Of a stretch of DNA of 64,000 nt, positions 44,349 through 51,969 are shown one piece after another. A program made the position numbers and the translations under genes. This stretch comes from Blastopirellula sp. J2-11 (GTDB taxonomy: Bacteria > Planctomycetota > Planctomycetia > Pirellulales > Pirellulaceae), in assembly GCF_024584705.1 (NCBI RefSeq), contig NZ_CP097384.1:620001-684000 (forward strand), read 5' to 3'. Under the pieces are notes generated by a model. It worked only from the letters and a program-made list of their open reading frames with translations, was not told where the DNA came from and did not search any database. Positions within the stretch are counted from its first letter, which is position 1; each line of letters opens with the position of its first letter.

Positions 44349-44518
44349 TCTGCGTCGACTGGGCGAAAAATTCACTTAACTTTCCGCAAGCATCTCGCTA
44401 CGCCGCGACGATAGAGAGAATGTGCCGCTCTCGCTGAATGGATGGGGGATACTGCGCACTATCGGAACATGGAAGTCGCCTTCGTTGGAAGTTGCGACCG
44501 TGGACAAGGAAGTCGCCG

Positions 44519-45790
44519 ATGAACAAGCAGATCGTCGCGTCGCTTGTGCTAGCGATTGGACTCTGGGGAAGTCTCACCACAACCGGATGGGCGCAGCCTT
44601 CCGGACCGATTGTCGCCAACGCCTTTCCCGGCATGCCTAGCGCGCTGGTTGACCGCTCGAATTACATCAGCCCGTTCGCATCACTCTTTACATCGACCTC
44701 CGGTCCTTCCTCTTCGGATGAACTTCAGGCCTACTATCGCTCGAGCAGTCGTTCGCGGTTGCTCGAGGTTCCGGAGATGTTCGGCGATTTTCGCCGCGGC
44801 GGTCCGGTGTTGTCGTTGACTCCGGCGACTGGTTCTGCGCCCCGCTTGCAAACCGAGATTCCGATTGCGGCCGCAATCTCCGGTTTGAGAATCGCCGAGA
44901 ACAATCAGGCGTTGCCGTCAGATCGCGTTTGGGTCGCCTACAACTACTTTCATAACGCCGTCGACGTGCAGACCGACAACCGGTTGGGACTGACGCCGCA
45001 AGCCAATTCGCAGTCACTGCATCGCACGATGATCGCATTCGAAAAATTGCTCGACAGCGGGCGAACTTCACTGGAATTGCGGATGCCGTTTGGGGGCGCG
45101 TTCAATACCGATGGAGCCGCAGGTTTTCCGGTTGACGCCGTCACCTATGGCGTCCAAGGCAGCAACATCGGCAACTTGAATTTGCTGCTCAAACGCTTGC
45201 TCTACGCCGACGAGTCGTTCGCGCTGTCAGCCGGCTTGGGGCTGGAAGTGCCGACCGGCTCGTCGGGCGATATCAGCTATGGCCCCATCTTCGCTTCTCT
45301 CGACAGCCAGGCGGTTCACTTTGTGCCGTTCCTTGCGGCGACCAAGAGGAGCGGTTGTTGGTTTGGACATTTCTTTACGCAACTGGACGTCGCATCGCAG
45401 GGAGACCCGCTACGGGTCACGCTCAATCAAGCGGGAAGCGGCGATTTGATCGGCCGCGTGAATCAACCGACGCTGCTTGGTTTCGATTTCGGCGGCGGCT
45501 ATTGGCTCGTTCCTCCCTCTTGTTGTTGCGGTCGCGGCTTGGCGATCATCGCCGAAGCGCATTACACCACGCCGCTAGAAGAGGATGATCAATTTGCCGC
45601 GACGGGGGCTTTGACGTCCGCGTCGGTCAATACTTCAGCCGGCACGGCGTATGAGGTTCTCAACTTCACCACCGGCCTGCAAATAGCGCTAGGAAACGGC
45701 TGGCGACTCCGCAGCGGCGCCGTGTTCCCAGGTCGCGCCGAACGTCTCTTCGACGCCGAATATCTGCTGCAAATCAATCGCGGCTTCTAG
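44519..45790 (+). CDS. Exported barrel-like outer-membrane protein, unassigned family
   Basis: A 423-residue protein. The signal peptide is IVASLVLAIGLWGSLTTTGW with Ala-x-Gln cleavage near WAQ. The mature protein is rich in alternating hydrophobic strands such as RVWVAYNYFHNAVDV, TSLELRMPFGGAF and FALSAGLGLEVPTGSSGDIS, and ends in a terminal aromatic (NRGF), typical of an outer-membrane beta-barrel. A Cys cluster PPSCCCGRG lies near residue 335. ATG 44519 has AAGGA about 9 bases upstream. It follows the kinase gene by 170 bases. No specific porin family is recognised. Confidence 0.75.
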   Translation: MNKQIVASLVLAIGLWGSLTTTGWAQPSGPIVANAFPGMPSALVDRSNYISPFASLFTSTSGPSSSDELQAYYRSSSRSRLLEVPEMFGDFRRGGPVLSLTPATGSAPRLQTEIPIAAAISGLRIAENNQALPSDRVWVAYNYFHNAVDVQTDNRLGLTPQANSQSLHRTMIAFEKLLDSGRTSLELRMPFGGAFNTDGAAGFPVDAVTYGVQGSNIGNLNLLLKRLLYADESFALSAGLGLEVPTGSSGDISYGPIFASLDSQAVHFVPFLAATKRSGCWFGHFFTQLDVASQGDPLRVTLNQAGSGDLIGRVNQPTLLGFDFGGGYWLVPPSCCCGRGLAIIAEAHYTTPLEEDDQFAATGALTSASVNTSAGTAYEVLNFTTGLQIALGNGWRLRSGAVFPGRAERLFDAEYLLQINRGF

Positions 45791-45895
45791 CGCGACCGCC
45801 GAGTTCCCAGCGCCAGACGTCTGAATCGTGGCGAGATCCGTCGAGAGCGATTAGACTGCCGGAAGAATCATTCGCGTAATCGATTGCGGAGCCTG

Positions 45896-46156
45896 ATGAT
45901 GGGAGATCTCAAGAGCCGAACGGCTCTCTGGGCGAAAGGGATTTTGTTTGTCTTGCTGGGGCTGTTCGCCTCGGTCTTGCTGCTGCTCTTTGCGCCCGAT
46001 TGGCGCGTCGCAGGTTTGTTGGCGTTAGCGGTTTGGGCCTTTTGTCGCGCCTATTACTTCGCGTTTTACGTGATCGAGCATTACGTCGATCCCAGCTACA
46101 AGTTCGCCGGGCTTATCGACTTCGCCAAGTATGCGATTGGCGCCAGAAGAGACTAG
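45896..46156 (+). CDS. Small two-helix membrane protein
   Basis: An 86-residue protein with two transmembrane helices (residues 13-34, GILFVLLGLFASVLLLLFAP; and about 39-60, VAGLLALAVWAFCRAYYFAF) and a short soluble end. GGAG precedes ATG 45896 or 45899. Its stop codon TAG lies within the CTAG end of the 175-bp MITE-like element, so the element supplies the current C-terminus (IGARRD). No family recognised. Confidence 0.7.
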   Translation: MMGDLKSRTALWAKGILFVLLGLFASVLLLLFAPDWRVAGLLALAVWAFCRAYYFAFYVIEHYVDPSYKFAGLIDFAKYAIGARRD

Positions 46157-46327
46157 TGTTCTGTCAAACCGCTATTTTCGGCTTCCCCGAAATCAGCCGC
46201 ACGGCGTTAGCCGCGGTTTCTGTTACCAATTGTCTTTCGCAAATGAGTTCCCATCAGAAACCGGTGCTAACGCACTACGGCTAATAAAATCATGGCGCCT
46301 GAAAATTGTCGCGTGACAGAACACTAG
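46153..46327. mobile_element. 175-bp palindromic MITE-like element
   Basis: The ends are a perfect 14-bp terminal inverted repeat, CTAGTGTTCTGTCA (46153-46166) and TGACAGAACACTAG (46314-46327), flanked by TA, as expected for IS630/mariner-type targets. A second inner inverted repeat of 28 bp with about 5-6 mismatches lies at 46195-46222 and 46255-46282 (sharing GCGTTAGC and CGGTTTCTG). The centres of both pairs coincide near 46239, so the whole element is one large imperfect palindrome able to form a cruciform. It has no coding capacity. The two flanking convergent genes both end with a TAG inside its ends. Confidence 0.85.
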
Positions 46328-47823
46328 ATCGCCGCTGAGTTTGGTTTCTCGCTTCGTAGTTCCCGTAATTCTTCTTCGGCATTTTGTTCTCGCGCCAACG
46401 CCAGAATAGCAAGCCGCTTCAGCACATCGACCGTGATCGGTCGTTTGGCGTCCCAAAAAATCAACGACGCGTAAAACTGCTGCGCCGCCGCGGAATGAAG
46501 CAGTTCGGCGATCAACCGCGCTTCGCGCTCGCTGTGACAAGCGAGAAAATAAACCGTGTCATCCAACACGATCGGCTTGCCTTCGGCGTGGCCGATCACC
46601 GAAAATTGCAGCCGCTTGTAAAAGCCGGAGATCGCTACTTTCCAGGGAGCGAACGTGTAGTCGCCGATGCCAAAGACCGAGAACCGTGGGCGACGTTGAT
46701 AGATGGAACTGCGGCGGCGATCAAGCGCTGCGCCATGCTGCTGTAGATAACCCCAGGTTTGCGGCGCCGCTGATTCGATGTTATCCGTGGGATCGCCAGT
46801 ATTGCGCTGCGGGATCAGCATCCAGCGACTCGGCGACGTGACGTTTCCGCTGGCGACTTCAGAGCTCTTCAGCATCGGAAATAGATAGTCGGTTTCCAGT
46901 TCGACCAACTCGCCCAGGCCATTGCGAAAATGATCGCCATCGACGCGCAACTCCATCACTTTGGCGCAGTCATGCTTGACGCCGGATCGCCATTGATAGG
47001 GAGAGTCGCCGGCTAGATGCCGCCAGCGTTGATACGAGCCGATGTCGGCGATCAACGTATCGTCCACGATTCCTAGTTCGCTCTGGGGATCTTCGGCGTT
47101 CAAATCAGCGAACGTTGGGCAGCTGGTCGTTGAACGCCCTTCGCCGAGCGAACAGGAAAACAGGCAAGCGTCGACGGAGACGCCAAAATGCTTCGCCGCG
47201 TCGATCTCGCGAATCTCGGCGCGTTCAATCGCGATCGATTCTTTCCAGGCCGCCTGAAGCACTTTGCGGGCAACCATCGTTTTGCAGAACATCGCGATCT
47301 GAGCGTCGCCGCCGGCAAGCAGCGTCAACAAGCGGCGGAGCATCCACTCTGAAATGTCAAAGTTGCTCTTGCCGGTGATCGCATCGATGCCGGACTGCTG
47401 TTGAAAGTTGCTCTTCGCCGGCAGATTCGCGCTTTGAAAATGGGTTTGCTGCGAATTGGTGACCCAAGGAGGATTGCCCAGAATCAAGATCGGCTGCCGA
47501 TAGTCAAGCAGCTTCGCTCGCCAATCAACGGCGAAGAAATCTCCATGTTCGATCGTGGCCCGTGATGCGCCCTTCGCGCCAGCTAACGAATCAAGCAGCT
47601 GATCGACGTAGCGGCGATTGATCTCGACGCCGATCACCGCAGCGCTGGGAAAGTGGGTGAGCGCCGCATGGACAAAGGCGCCTTGGCCGCAGGTCGGCTC
47701 AATGATGGTCGCCGGCGAGAACGCTTGAGCGGCGAGAAATTGACAAACTTCGTCGGCTAGCGCCGCCGGTGTTTGAAAATCGCCGAATTCGTTTTGACCC
47801 TTCTTGGCCTTTGTCGCTTCCAT
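46324..47823 (-). CDS. Orphan N6-adenine/N4-cytosine DNA methyltransferase
   Basis: A 499-residue SAM-dependent DNA methyltransferase. The SAM motif is TIIEPTCGQGAFVHAAL (residues 39-55) and the catalytic motif is LILGNPPWVTNSQ (NPPW). The following region, with DISEWMLRRLLTLLAGGDAQ, fits the Eco57I-like/type II family. No restriction enzyme gene is next to it, so it looks like a solitary methyltransferase, or one whose partner was lost. It is 44 bases downstream of the sialidase-like gene, same strand. The TAG stop is in the terminal repeat of the MITE-like element. Confidence 0.88.
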   Translation of the reverse strand: MEATKAKKGQNEFGDFQTPAALADEVCQFLAAQAFSPATIIEPTCGQGAFVHAALTHFPSAAVIGVEINRRYVDQLLDSLAGAKGASRATIEHGDFFAVDWRAKLLDYRQPILILGNPPWVTNSQQTHFQSANLPAKSNFQQQSGIDAITGKSNFDISEWMLRRLLTLLAGGDAQIAMFCKTMVARKVLQAAWKESIAIERAEIREIDAAKHFGVSVDACLFSCSLGEGRSTTSCPTFADLNAEDPQSELGIVDDTLIADIGSYQRWRHLAGDSPYQWRSGVKHDCAKVMELRVDGDHFRNGLGELVELETDYLFPMLKSSEVASGNVTSPSRWMLIPQRNTGDPTDNIESAAPQTWGYLQQHGAALDRRRSSIYQRRPRFSVFGIGDYTFAPWKVAISGFYKRLQFSVIGHAEGKPIVLDDTVYFLACHSEREARLIAELLHSAAAQQFYASLIFWDAKRPITVDVLKRLAILALAREQNAEEELRELRSEKPNSAAI

Positions 47824-47867
47824 GGGAGGCGATTATACCGACTTGCGACGTTTCCCGCGCGCTCGGT

Positions 47868-49151
47868 TTACGCCAATTTGTTCGGCCGGTCCCAATGGAT
47901 CCGCGCGACAAAGACGCTGCCGTCGCTGCCATACTTGTTGTTGACCGGCATGATGTGCGTCCGGCTGCCATCCTGCATCCATTCGGCGACGGTCACCCAG
48001 GTTTCGTGTTCGTTGACGGTGGTGACTCCAAAGTTGCCGAGTCGCGCGCCGCGCTCCGGAACCAAAATCCGTTCGGTCTCGCGGATCACGCATAAGCGAT
48101 CAGGATCGACTTGCGCCATCAAGAGCGGAGCGCGATGGCGAAACACGTGGTCATTGTTCGCTCCGCGGCGAGTGTAGACCAGGAATAGCCCGTCGCTGTG
48201 CGTCACCCAGTGCTGCTGCGTGTTGTAATTACCAAGATCGCCGCCGTCGTCAAACTTCCAGTCGCGCAGCGGTTCGAAATGTAAACCGTCGTCGCTCCGC
48301 GTAACGAAGCCCTGCTTGTCATTACGAATCGTCAGAAAGTACCGATCGCCCAGACGCGTCAGCGACGGCTCGTGCAGACCGCGCGTCTTGTCGCTGACGG
48401 CAAACTCGGTTCCGTTTTCGACATACTGCAACGTCTGGCCATCAAACGAGCAGCGCGCAATCGTTACTTGGGCGTTCTTCCCCGGCGGGCTAAAGTAGAT
48501 CGGCAGCAAGATCGAGCCGTCAGCCAGATCGACTCGCTGAGTGCAACCGGCGCCGCTGGACAAAAACTTGTCGTCCGGCGGCATCTCTAGCTTTTTCCAA
48601 GCCGTCCACGCGCCTTGTTGCGGATCATACGTCGCATAGGTTGTGTGACGCGGGCGAGATTTGGCTATTTTCCACTCAGGCGTATAGACGACCGAGTGCC
48701 CTGTTCCTAACAACGTTTGTGACGCAGCGTGCCAGGTGGGCCAAAAGTCGCTGACCGCGACGGGACGTTCGACGCCGTCGATCGTTTCGTGCCGGATAGC
48801 CAAGCCGGATTGCTCCTGCGGCTTCGTCCAATGCTTTCCCAAGTCGTCAGTCGAGAGACTGAACATCGCTTTGAAGACGTCGCTGCCGCTGACGTGGATG
48901 GTGTTCATCGTCATTACGATCCGGGGCTGGTCGGCTTTGCCGGCGCTGGGGACGATGCCGGCCCGCGGATGACACCAACATTTTTCGCCGTCGTACAGTT
49001 TGGTCGGAGCGTCGAGCGTCAGGTCAAACTGGGGTCGAACAGCGTCGTTCGGTTTGGTTTCGCCAAACAGGCGAGAGGAGGGGAGAGCGACGCTCAATAG
49101 CGATACTCCACCGCAGAGAGACGACTGCAAAAAAGTACGGCGCGGGATCAT
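47868..49151 (-). CDS. Tat-exported sialidase-fold (BNR-type) protein
   Basis: A 427-residue protein. The start MIPRRTFLQSSLCGGVSLLS is a Tat signal. The rest is a six-bladed-propeller-like sequence of the sialidase/neuraminidase superfamily, with Asp-box-like turns such as SLSTDDLGKHWTKP and TRSDDGLHFEPL, and a candidate Arg in HEPSLTRLGDRYFLTIRNDK. Whether it is a true sialidase cannot be seen; many planctomycete relatives are of unknown specificity. ATG 49151 is the start; a TTG 18 bases earlier is in frame. Gene order suggests a short transcript with the methyltransferase, without functional connection apparent. Confidence 0.8.
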   Translation of the reverse strand: MIPRRTFLQSSLCGGVSLLSVALPSSRLFGETKPNDAVRPQFDLTLDAPTKLYDGEKCWCHPRAGIVPSAGKADQPRIVMTMNTIHVSGSDVFKAMFSLSTDDLGKHWTKPQEQSGLAIRHETIDGVERPVAVSDFWPTWHAASQTLLGTGHSVVYTPEWKIAKSRPRHTTYATYDPQQGAWTAWKKLEMPPDDKFLSSGAGCTQRVDLADGSILLPIYFSPPGKNAQVTIARCSFDGQTLQYVENGTEFAVSDKTRGLHEPSLTRLGDRYFLTIRNDKQGFVTRSDDGLHFEPLRDWKFDDGGDLGNYNTQQHWVTHSDGLFLVYTRRGANNDHVFRHRAPLLMAQVDPDRLCVIRETERILVPERGARLGNFGVTTVNEHETWVTVAEWMQDGSRTHIMPVNNKYGSDGSVFVARIHWDRPNKLA

Positions 49152-49289
49152 AAGCTCGCTCGTCGGCAAGAGAGGGAGGGGGCGGCGAAAGACAATGAGC
49201 GGTTGGCGGGTGATTCTAGGCTATCGCAGCAGGGGGGCCGCTACAACTCTTTTTCGCCTCGTTCTTGGCGGTGGAATGCCCCCTCGGGG

Positions 49290-49331
49290 CAAGACAGTTG
49301 TCTTGACGTTTATTGTTTTGACGGGTATTGT
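49290..49331 (+). promoter_or_regulatory. MarR promoter with overlapping CAAGACAGTTGTCTTG palindrome
   Basis: The -35 TTGACG (49303-49308) and -10 TATTGT (49326-49331) are 17 bases apart. The perfect 16-base palindrome CAAGACAGTTGTCTTG (49290-49305) overlaps the -35, a suitable position for autorepression by the MarR protein. Transcription should begin at about 49338, 2 bases before the ATG at 49340, so the message would be leaderless or nearly so. Confidence 0.65.
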
Positions 49332-49339
49332 AAAAGATA

Positions 49340-49846
49340 ATGAACGCCGCTATTCCCCAATCTGGTTCGGCCAAACGCGGCCGCAAGTTCGACTCGCTGG
49401 AGCAGGAAGTTTTCTTGAACCTTTGGCGGACCTACGATCGGCTCAAGGCGCTGGAAGATGAGATGTTCAGTCAGTCGGGGATATCGGCCCAACAGTACAA
49501 CACGCTGCGGTTGTTGCGCTCGGTTTATCCAGAGGGAATGCCGACGCTGGTCTTGGGTGGTCGACTGATCTCCCGGGCGCCCGACATGACGCGTTTGCTC
49601 GACAAGCTGGAGCAGCGCGGCTTGCTGGTCCGACATCGCCCCCCCGAGAATCGCCGCGTGGTCGAAGTCCGCTTGACGCCAGAGGGACTGCAACTGGTGA
49701 ACAAGCTCGATAGCGCCGTGCGAAAATGTCACGAACAACAGCTGGGGCATTTGGATGCCAAGTCGTTACAGCAGCTAGCAACGTTGCTGAAAGCGGCGCG
49801 GCAACCGCACGAAGATTCTGAAAATCTATCGCTGGTCGATCAATAG
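49340..49846 (+). CDS. MarR-family transcriptional regulator
   Basis: A 168-residue MarR-family dimer-type regulator. Helix block EQEVFLNLWRTYDRLKALED leads into the winged helix, GISAQQYNTLRLLRS then LISRAPDMTRLLDKLEQRGL and the wing RPPENRRVVEVRLTPEGLQL. All parts have the typical length. Its own promoter has an overlapping palindrome. The halogenase-family gene follows 67 bases later in the same direction and is a likely target or cotranscribed partner. Confidence 0.9.
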   Translation: MNAAIPQSGSAKRGRKFDSLEQEVFLNLWRTYDRLKALEDEMFSQSGISAQQYNTLRLLRSVYPEGMPTLVLGGRLISRAPDMTRLLDKLEQRGLLVRHRPPENRRVVEVRLTPEGLQLVNKLDSAVRKCHEQQLGHLDAKSLQQLATLLKAARQPHEDSENLSLVDQ

Positions 49847-49913
49847 AATCGCGGTACAAACGAAGTATGCTTTCCCGCCAATCGACACGCCTTTCTCTTG
49901 GAAGAAGAGCCCT

Positions 49914-51173
49914 ATGATCGCCAGCGATAAACCGAATGTCGTCGTCATCGGCGGTGGTCCGGCTGGATCGACCGTTTCGACCCTGATCGCTCAGAAGGGC
50001 TACCGCGTCGAACTGTTTGAACGCGAGGTCTTCCCCCGGTATCACATCGGCGAATCGATGATTCCGGAAACCTACTGGGTGCTCAAGCGGCTCAACATGC
50101 TCGACAAGATGAAGGGAAGTCACTTCATCAAAAAGTACAGCGTGCAGTTTGTCGGTCAGTCAGGCCGACTGTCGGCGCCGTTTTACTTTCACGACAACAA
50201 GCCGCACGAATGTTCGCAAACCTGGCAAGTGCGGCGGAGCGAGTTTGATCTGATGATGATCGAAAACGCCGCCGAGCATGGGGTCACCGTCCATCAAGGA
50301 ACCCGCGTGCTGGAGGTTCTGTTTGATGGAGATCGTGCGATCGGCGTCAAAGTGGCCGATCCGTCCGGCGAAACGCGCGAAGTCTTCGCCGATGTGGTGG
50401 TCGACGCGAGCGGGCAAAGCTCGATGCTGATCAACAAGTTCAAGCTGCGCGTTCCCGATCCAGAACTCAACAAAGGCGCCATTTGGACCTACTTTAAAGG
50501 CGCCTATCGCGACGTCGGCAAAGATGAAGGCGCGACCGTCGTATTGAGCGTGCAAGGCAAGAACGGCTGGTTCTGGTATATCCCGCTGCATGACGATATC
50601 GTCAGCGTCGGCGTCGTCGGCGATTTTGACTATCTGTTCAAGGGTCGCACCAGTCACGAGCAAACCTACGCCGAAGAATTAGAACGTTGCCCAGCGGTGA
50701 AAGAACGGGTCGAGAATGCGGAGCAGGTCGAAAAGATCTTCGCGACCAAGGACTACACCTATCGCGCCAGCCAAGGCTCAGGCGACGGTTGGGTGTTGGT
50801 CGGCGATGCGTTCGGGTTCCTCGATCCCCTTTACTCGTCTGGCGTCCTGTTGGCGCTGAAGTCAGGCGAGCTGGCGGCCGACGCGATTTGTGACGGCCTC
50901 GAAAAAGGGGATACGTCGAAAGATCAACTCGGCCACTGGGTGCCGAACTATCTAGTCGGCATGAAACGGATGCGCCGCTTGGTCAGCGAATATTACGAAG
51001 GCTTCAACTTCGGCCGCTTCATCCGCCGCTTCCCCCACTACACCGGCCGCGTCACCGACCTCTTGATCGGCGACCTGTTCAAAGATGATCTGGACGAAGT
51101 GATCGCGTCTATGGACCAGATGAAAGCGGAAGACGAAGAAGCCCGGTTGATGTCGACCAAAGAGCAGGACTAG
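49914..51173 (+). CDS. FAD-dependent oxidoreductase of the flavin-dependent halogenase family
   Basis: A 419-residue flavoprotein. The FAD-binding site VVVIGGGPAGSTVSTLIAQK (GxGxxG) is at residues 8-28, followed by RYHIGESMIPETYWVLKRL. The halogenase signature W-x-W-x-I-P is seen as GWFWYIPLHDDIVSVGVVGD, and the second FAD block GWVLVGDAFGFLDPLYSSGV. The same architecture also occurs in geranylgeranyl reductase-like proteins, so halogenation is not certain; the WxWxIP motif favours it. Located after a MarR regulator, with no biosynthetic cluster around it. Cytoplasmic, no signal peptide. Confidence 0.85.
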   Translation: MIASDKPNVVVIGGGPAGSTVSTLIAQKGYRVELFEREVFPRYHIGESMIPETYWVLKRLNMLDKMKGSHFIKKYSVQFVGQSGRLSAPFYFHDNKPHECSQTWQVRRSEFDLMMIENAAEHGVTVHQGTRVLEVLFDGDRAIGVKVADPSGETREVFADVVVDASGQSSMLINKFKLRVPDPELNKGAIWTYFKGAYRDVGKDEGATVVLSVQGKNGWFWYIPLHDDIVSVGVVGDFDYLFKGRTSHEQTYAEELERCPAVKERVENAEQVEKIFATKDYTYRASQGSGDGWVLVGDAFGFLDPLYSSGVLLALKSGELAADAICDGLEKGDTSKDQLGHWVPNYLVGMKRMRRLVSEYYEGFNFGRFIRRFPHYTGRVTDLLIGDLFKDDLDEVIASMDQMKAEDEEARLMSTKEQD

Positions 51174-51288
51174 CCTTCTCTTCGTTGCCCGCAGCGCGCG
51201 TTTTGAGGTTGCGATATCTAGCAATTCAGGAAGTGTTGAACACGGGCGAAGCACGATAAAACAGGGCCCGATTCAACCGCAAATCGTC

Positions 51289-51388
51289 ACACTAGCCCGC
51301 CAGCGCCAGCGAGGGAATAGAGTTGGCGATCCTAACCCGGATTGAAGTGGCGAACCGTATTCCCTCGCTGGCGCTGGCGGGCTAGTGT
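51289..51388. repeat. Perfect 31-bp inverted repeat with 38-base loop
   Basis: The arms at 51289-51319 and 51358-51388 are perfect reverse complements, starting ACACTAGCCCGCCAGCGCC and ending with the complement of that. The arm sequence matches the hairpin repeat at 6745-6769 at 22 of 25 positions. Both ends carry ACACTAG, also present at the ends of the 175-bp element at 46153. Likely a REP or MITE derivative; no coding capacity. Confidence 0.85.
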
Positions 51389-51470
51389 TCGATTGATTCG
51401 AATATAGCGCAACTTCAAAGCTCGCGGGCGAGGGAAATGCGGACGGCTAACACCACTTGTCGGACCACCT

Positions 51471-51518
51471 CGCCAAAAATTGTCGATTGACAAAGCGCAC
51501 GGACTTCGGGTCGATTGA
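51471..51518. repeat. Degenerate repeat shared with 6902-6949
   Basis: The minus-strand reading is SVRFVNRQFLA, against SVRFVNGQFL in the first copy. The similarity is limited to this segment; flanks differ. It suggests that both spacers descend from the same repeated unit. Confidence 0.5.
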
Positions 51519-51680
51519 GGGGTGAGCGGCGGTGCGCCGATTGGGTTTGTTCGCGCGCCCGGTGAGGATTTTAAACAGCCATTTGCCGCCTCAAGTTTTC
51601 AACCACCAAGCGGTGGCGGCGCTGATTGTACGCGCTGGGAATTCGAAGGGAGGGAGACGATTGAAATGTTGGACTCCGCA

Positions 51681-51958
51681 AGAAAAAATACGTTGTGGTC
51701 CAGTCCACATCGTGAAACTAGTCACGAAGTTCGAAATCTGAATGTCGAAGACGGAGTGAGGAACGAATTTCCAGCGGGGCATTCATTATTGGGAATCGAG
51801 GGCGAATTTCGTTCGCTGGCATCGGGCAACGAAAAAAAACGTTGCGGTCCGGTCCGGTCCAAAGAATCTGACGCCGCACCCAATTGCCCAAATTGACTCC
51901 CAGGCAAGCTGGGTGATTGGACGAAAAAAAATTGCTGCGGTCCGGTCCAGTCCTAAAT
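51681..51958. repeat. Three A-run plus GGTCCRGTCC repeats
   Basis: Copies start near 51683 (AAAAAATACGTTGTGGTCC), 51833 (AAAAAAAACGTTGCGGTCCG) and 51921 (AAAAAAAATTGCTGCGGTCC), each continuing with GGTCC or AGTCC. They share the form of A-run, 5-8 bases, GGTCCRGTCC. A fourth copy is at 7363-7408. Spacing is irregular (150 and 88 bases). Purpose unknown. Confidence 0.65.
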
Positions 51959-51969
51959 CCCAAAAGAGA

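Larger units (their letters stand above)
51174..51969. other. Repeat-rich spacer with no gene
   Basis: This 796-base spacer holds a 100-bp palindrome (51289-51388), a 48-base repeat shared with 6902-6949 and three A-run plus GGTCCRGTCC repeats. Several openings exist on both strands, none with a plausible start or domain. Its repeats match those of the spacer at 6637-7603. Confidence 0.6.

Noticed and set aside
46324-47823. A complete restriction-modification or phage-defence system around the methyltransferase
   Set aside because: Neighbours are a sialidase-fold protein and a small membrane protein; no nuclease or helicase is present.
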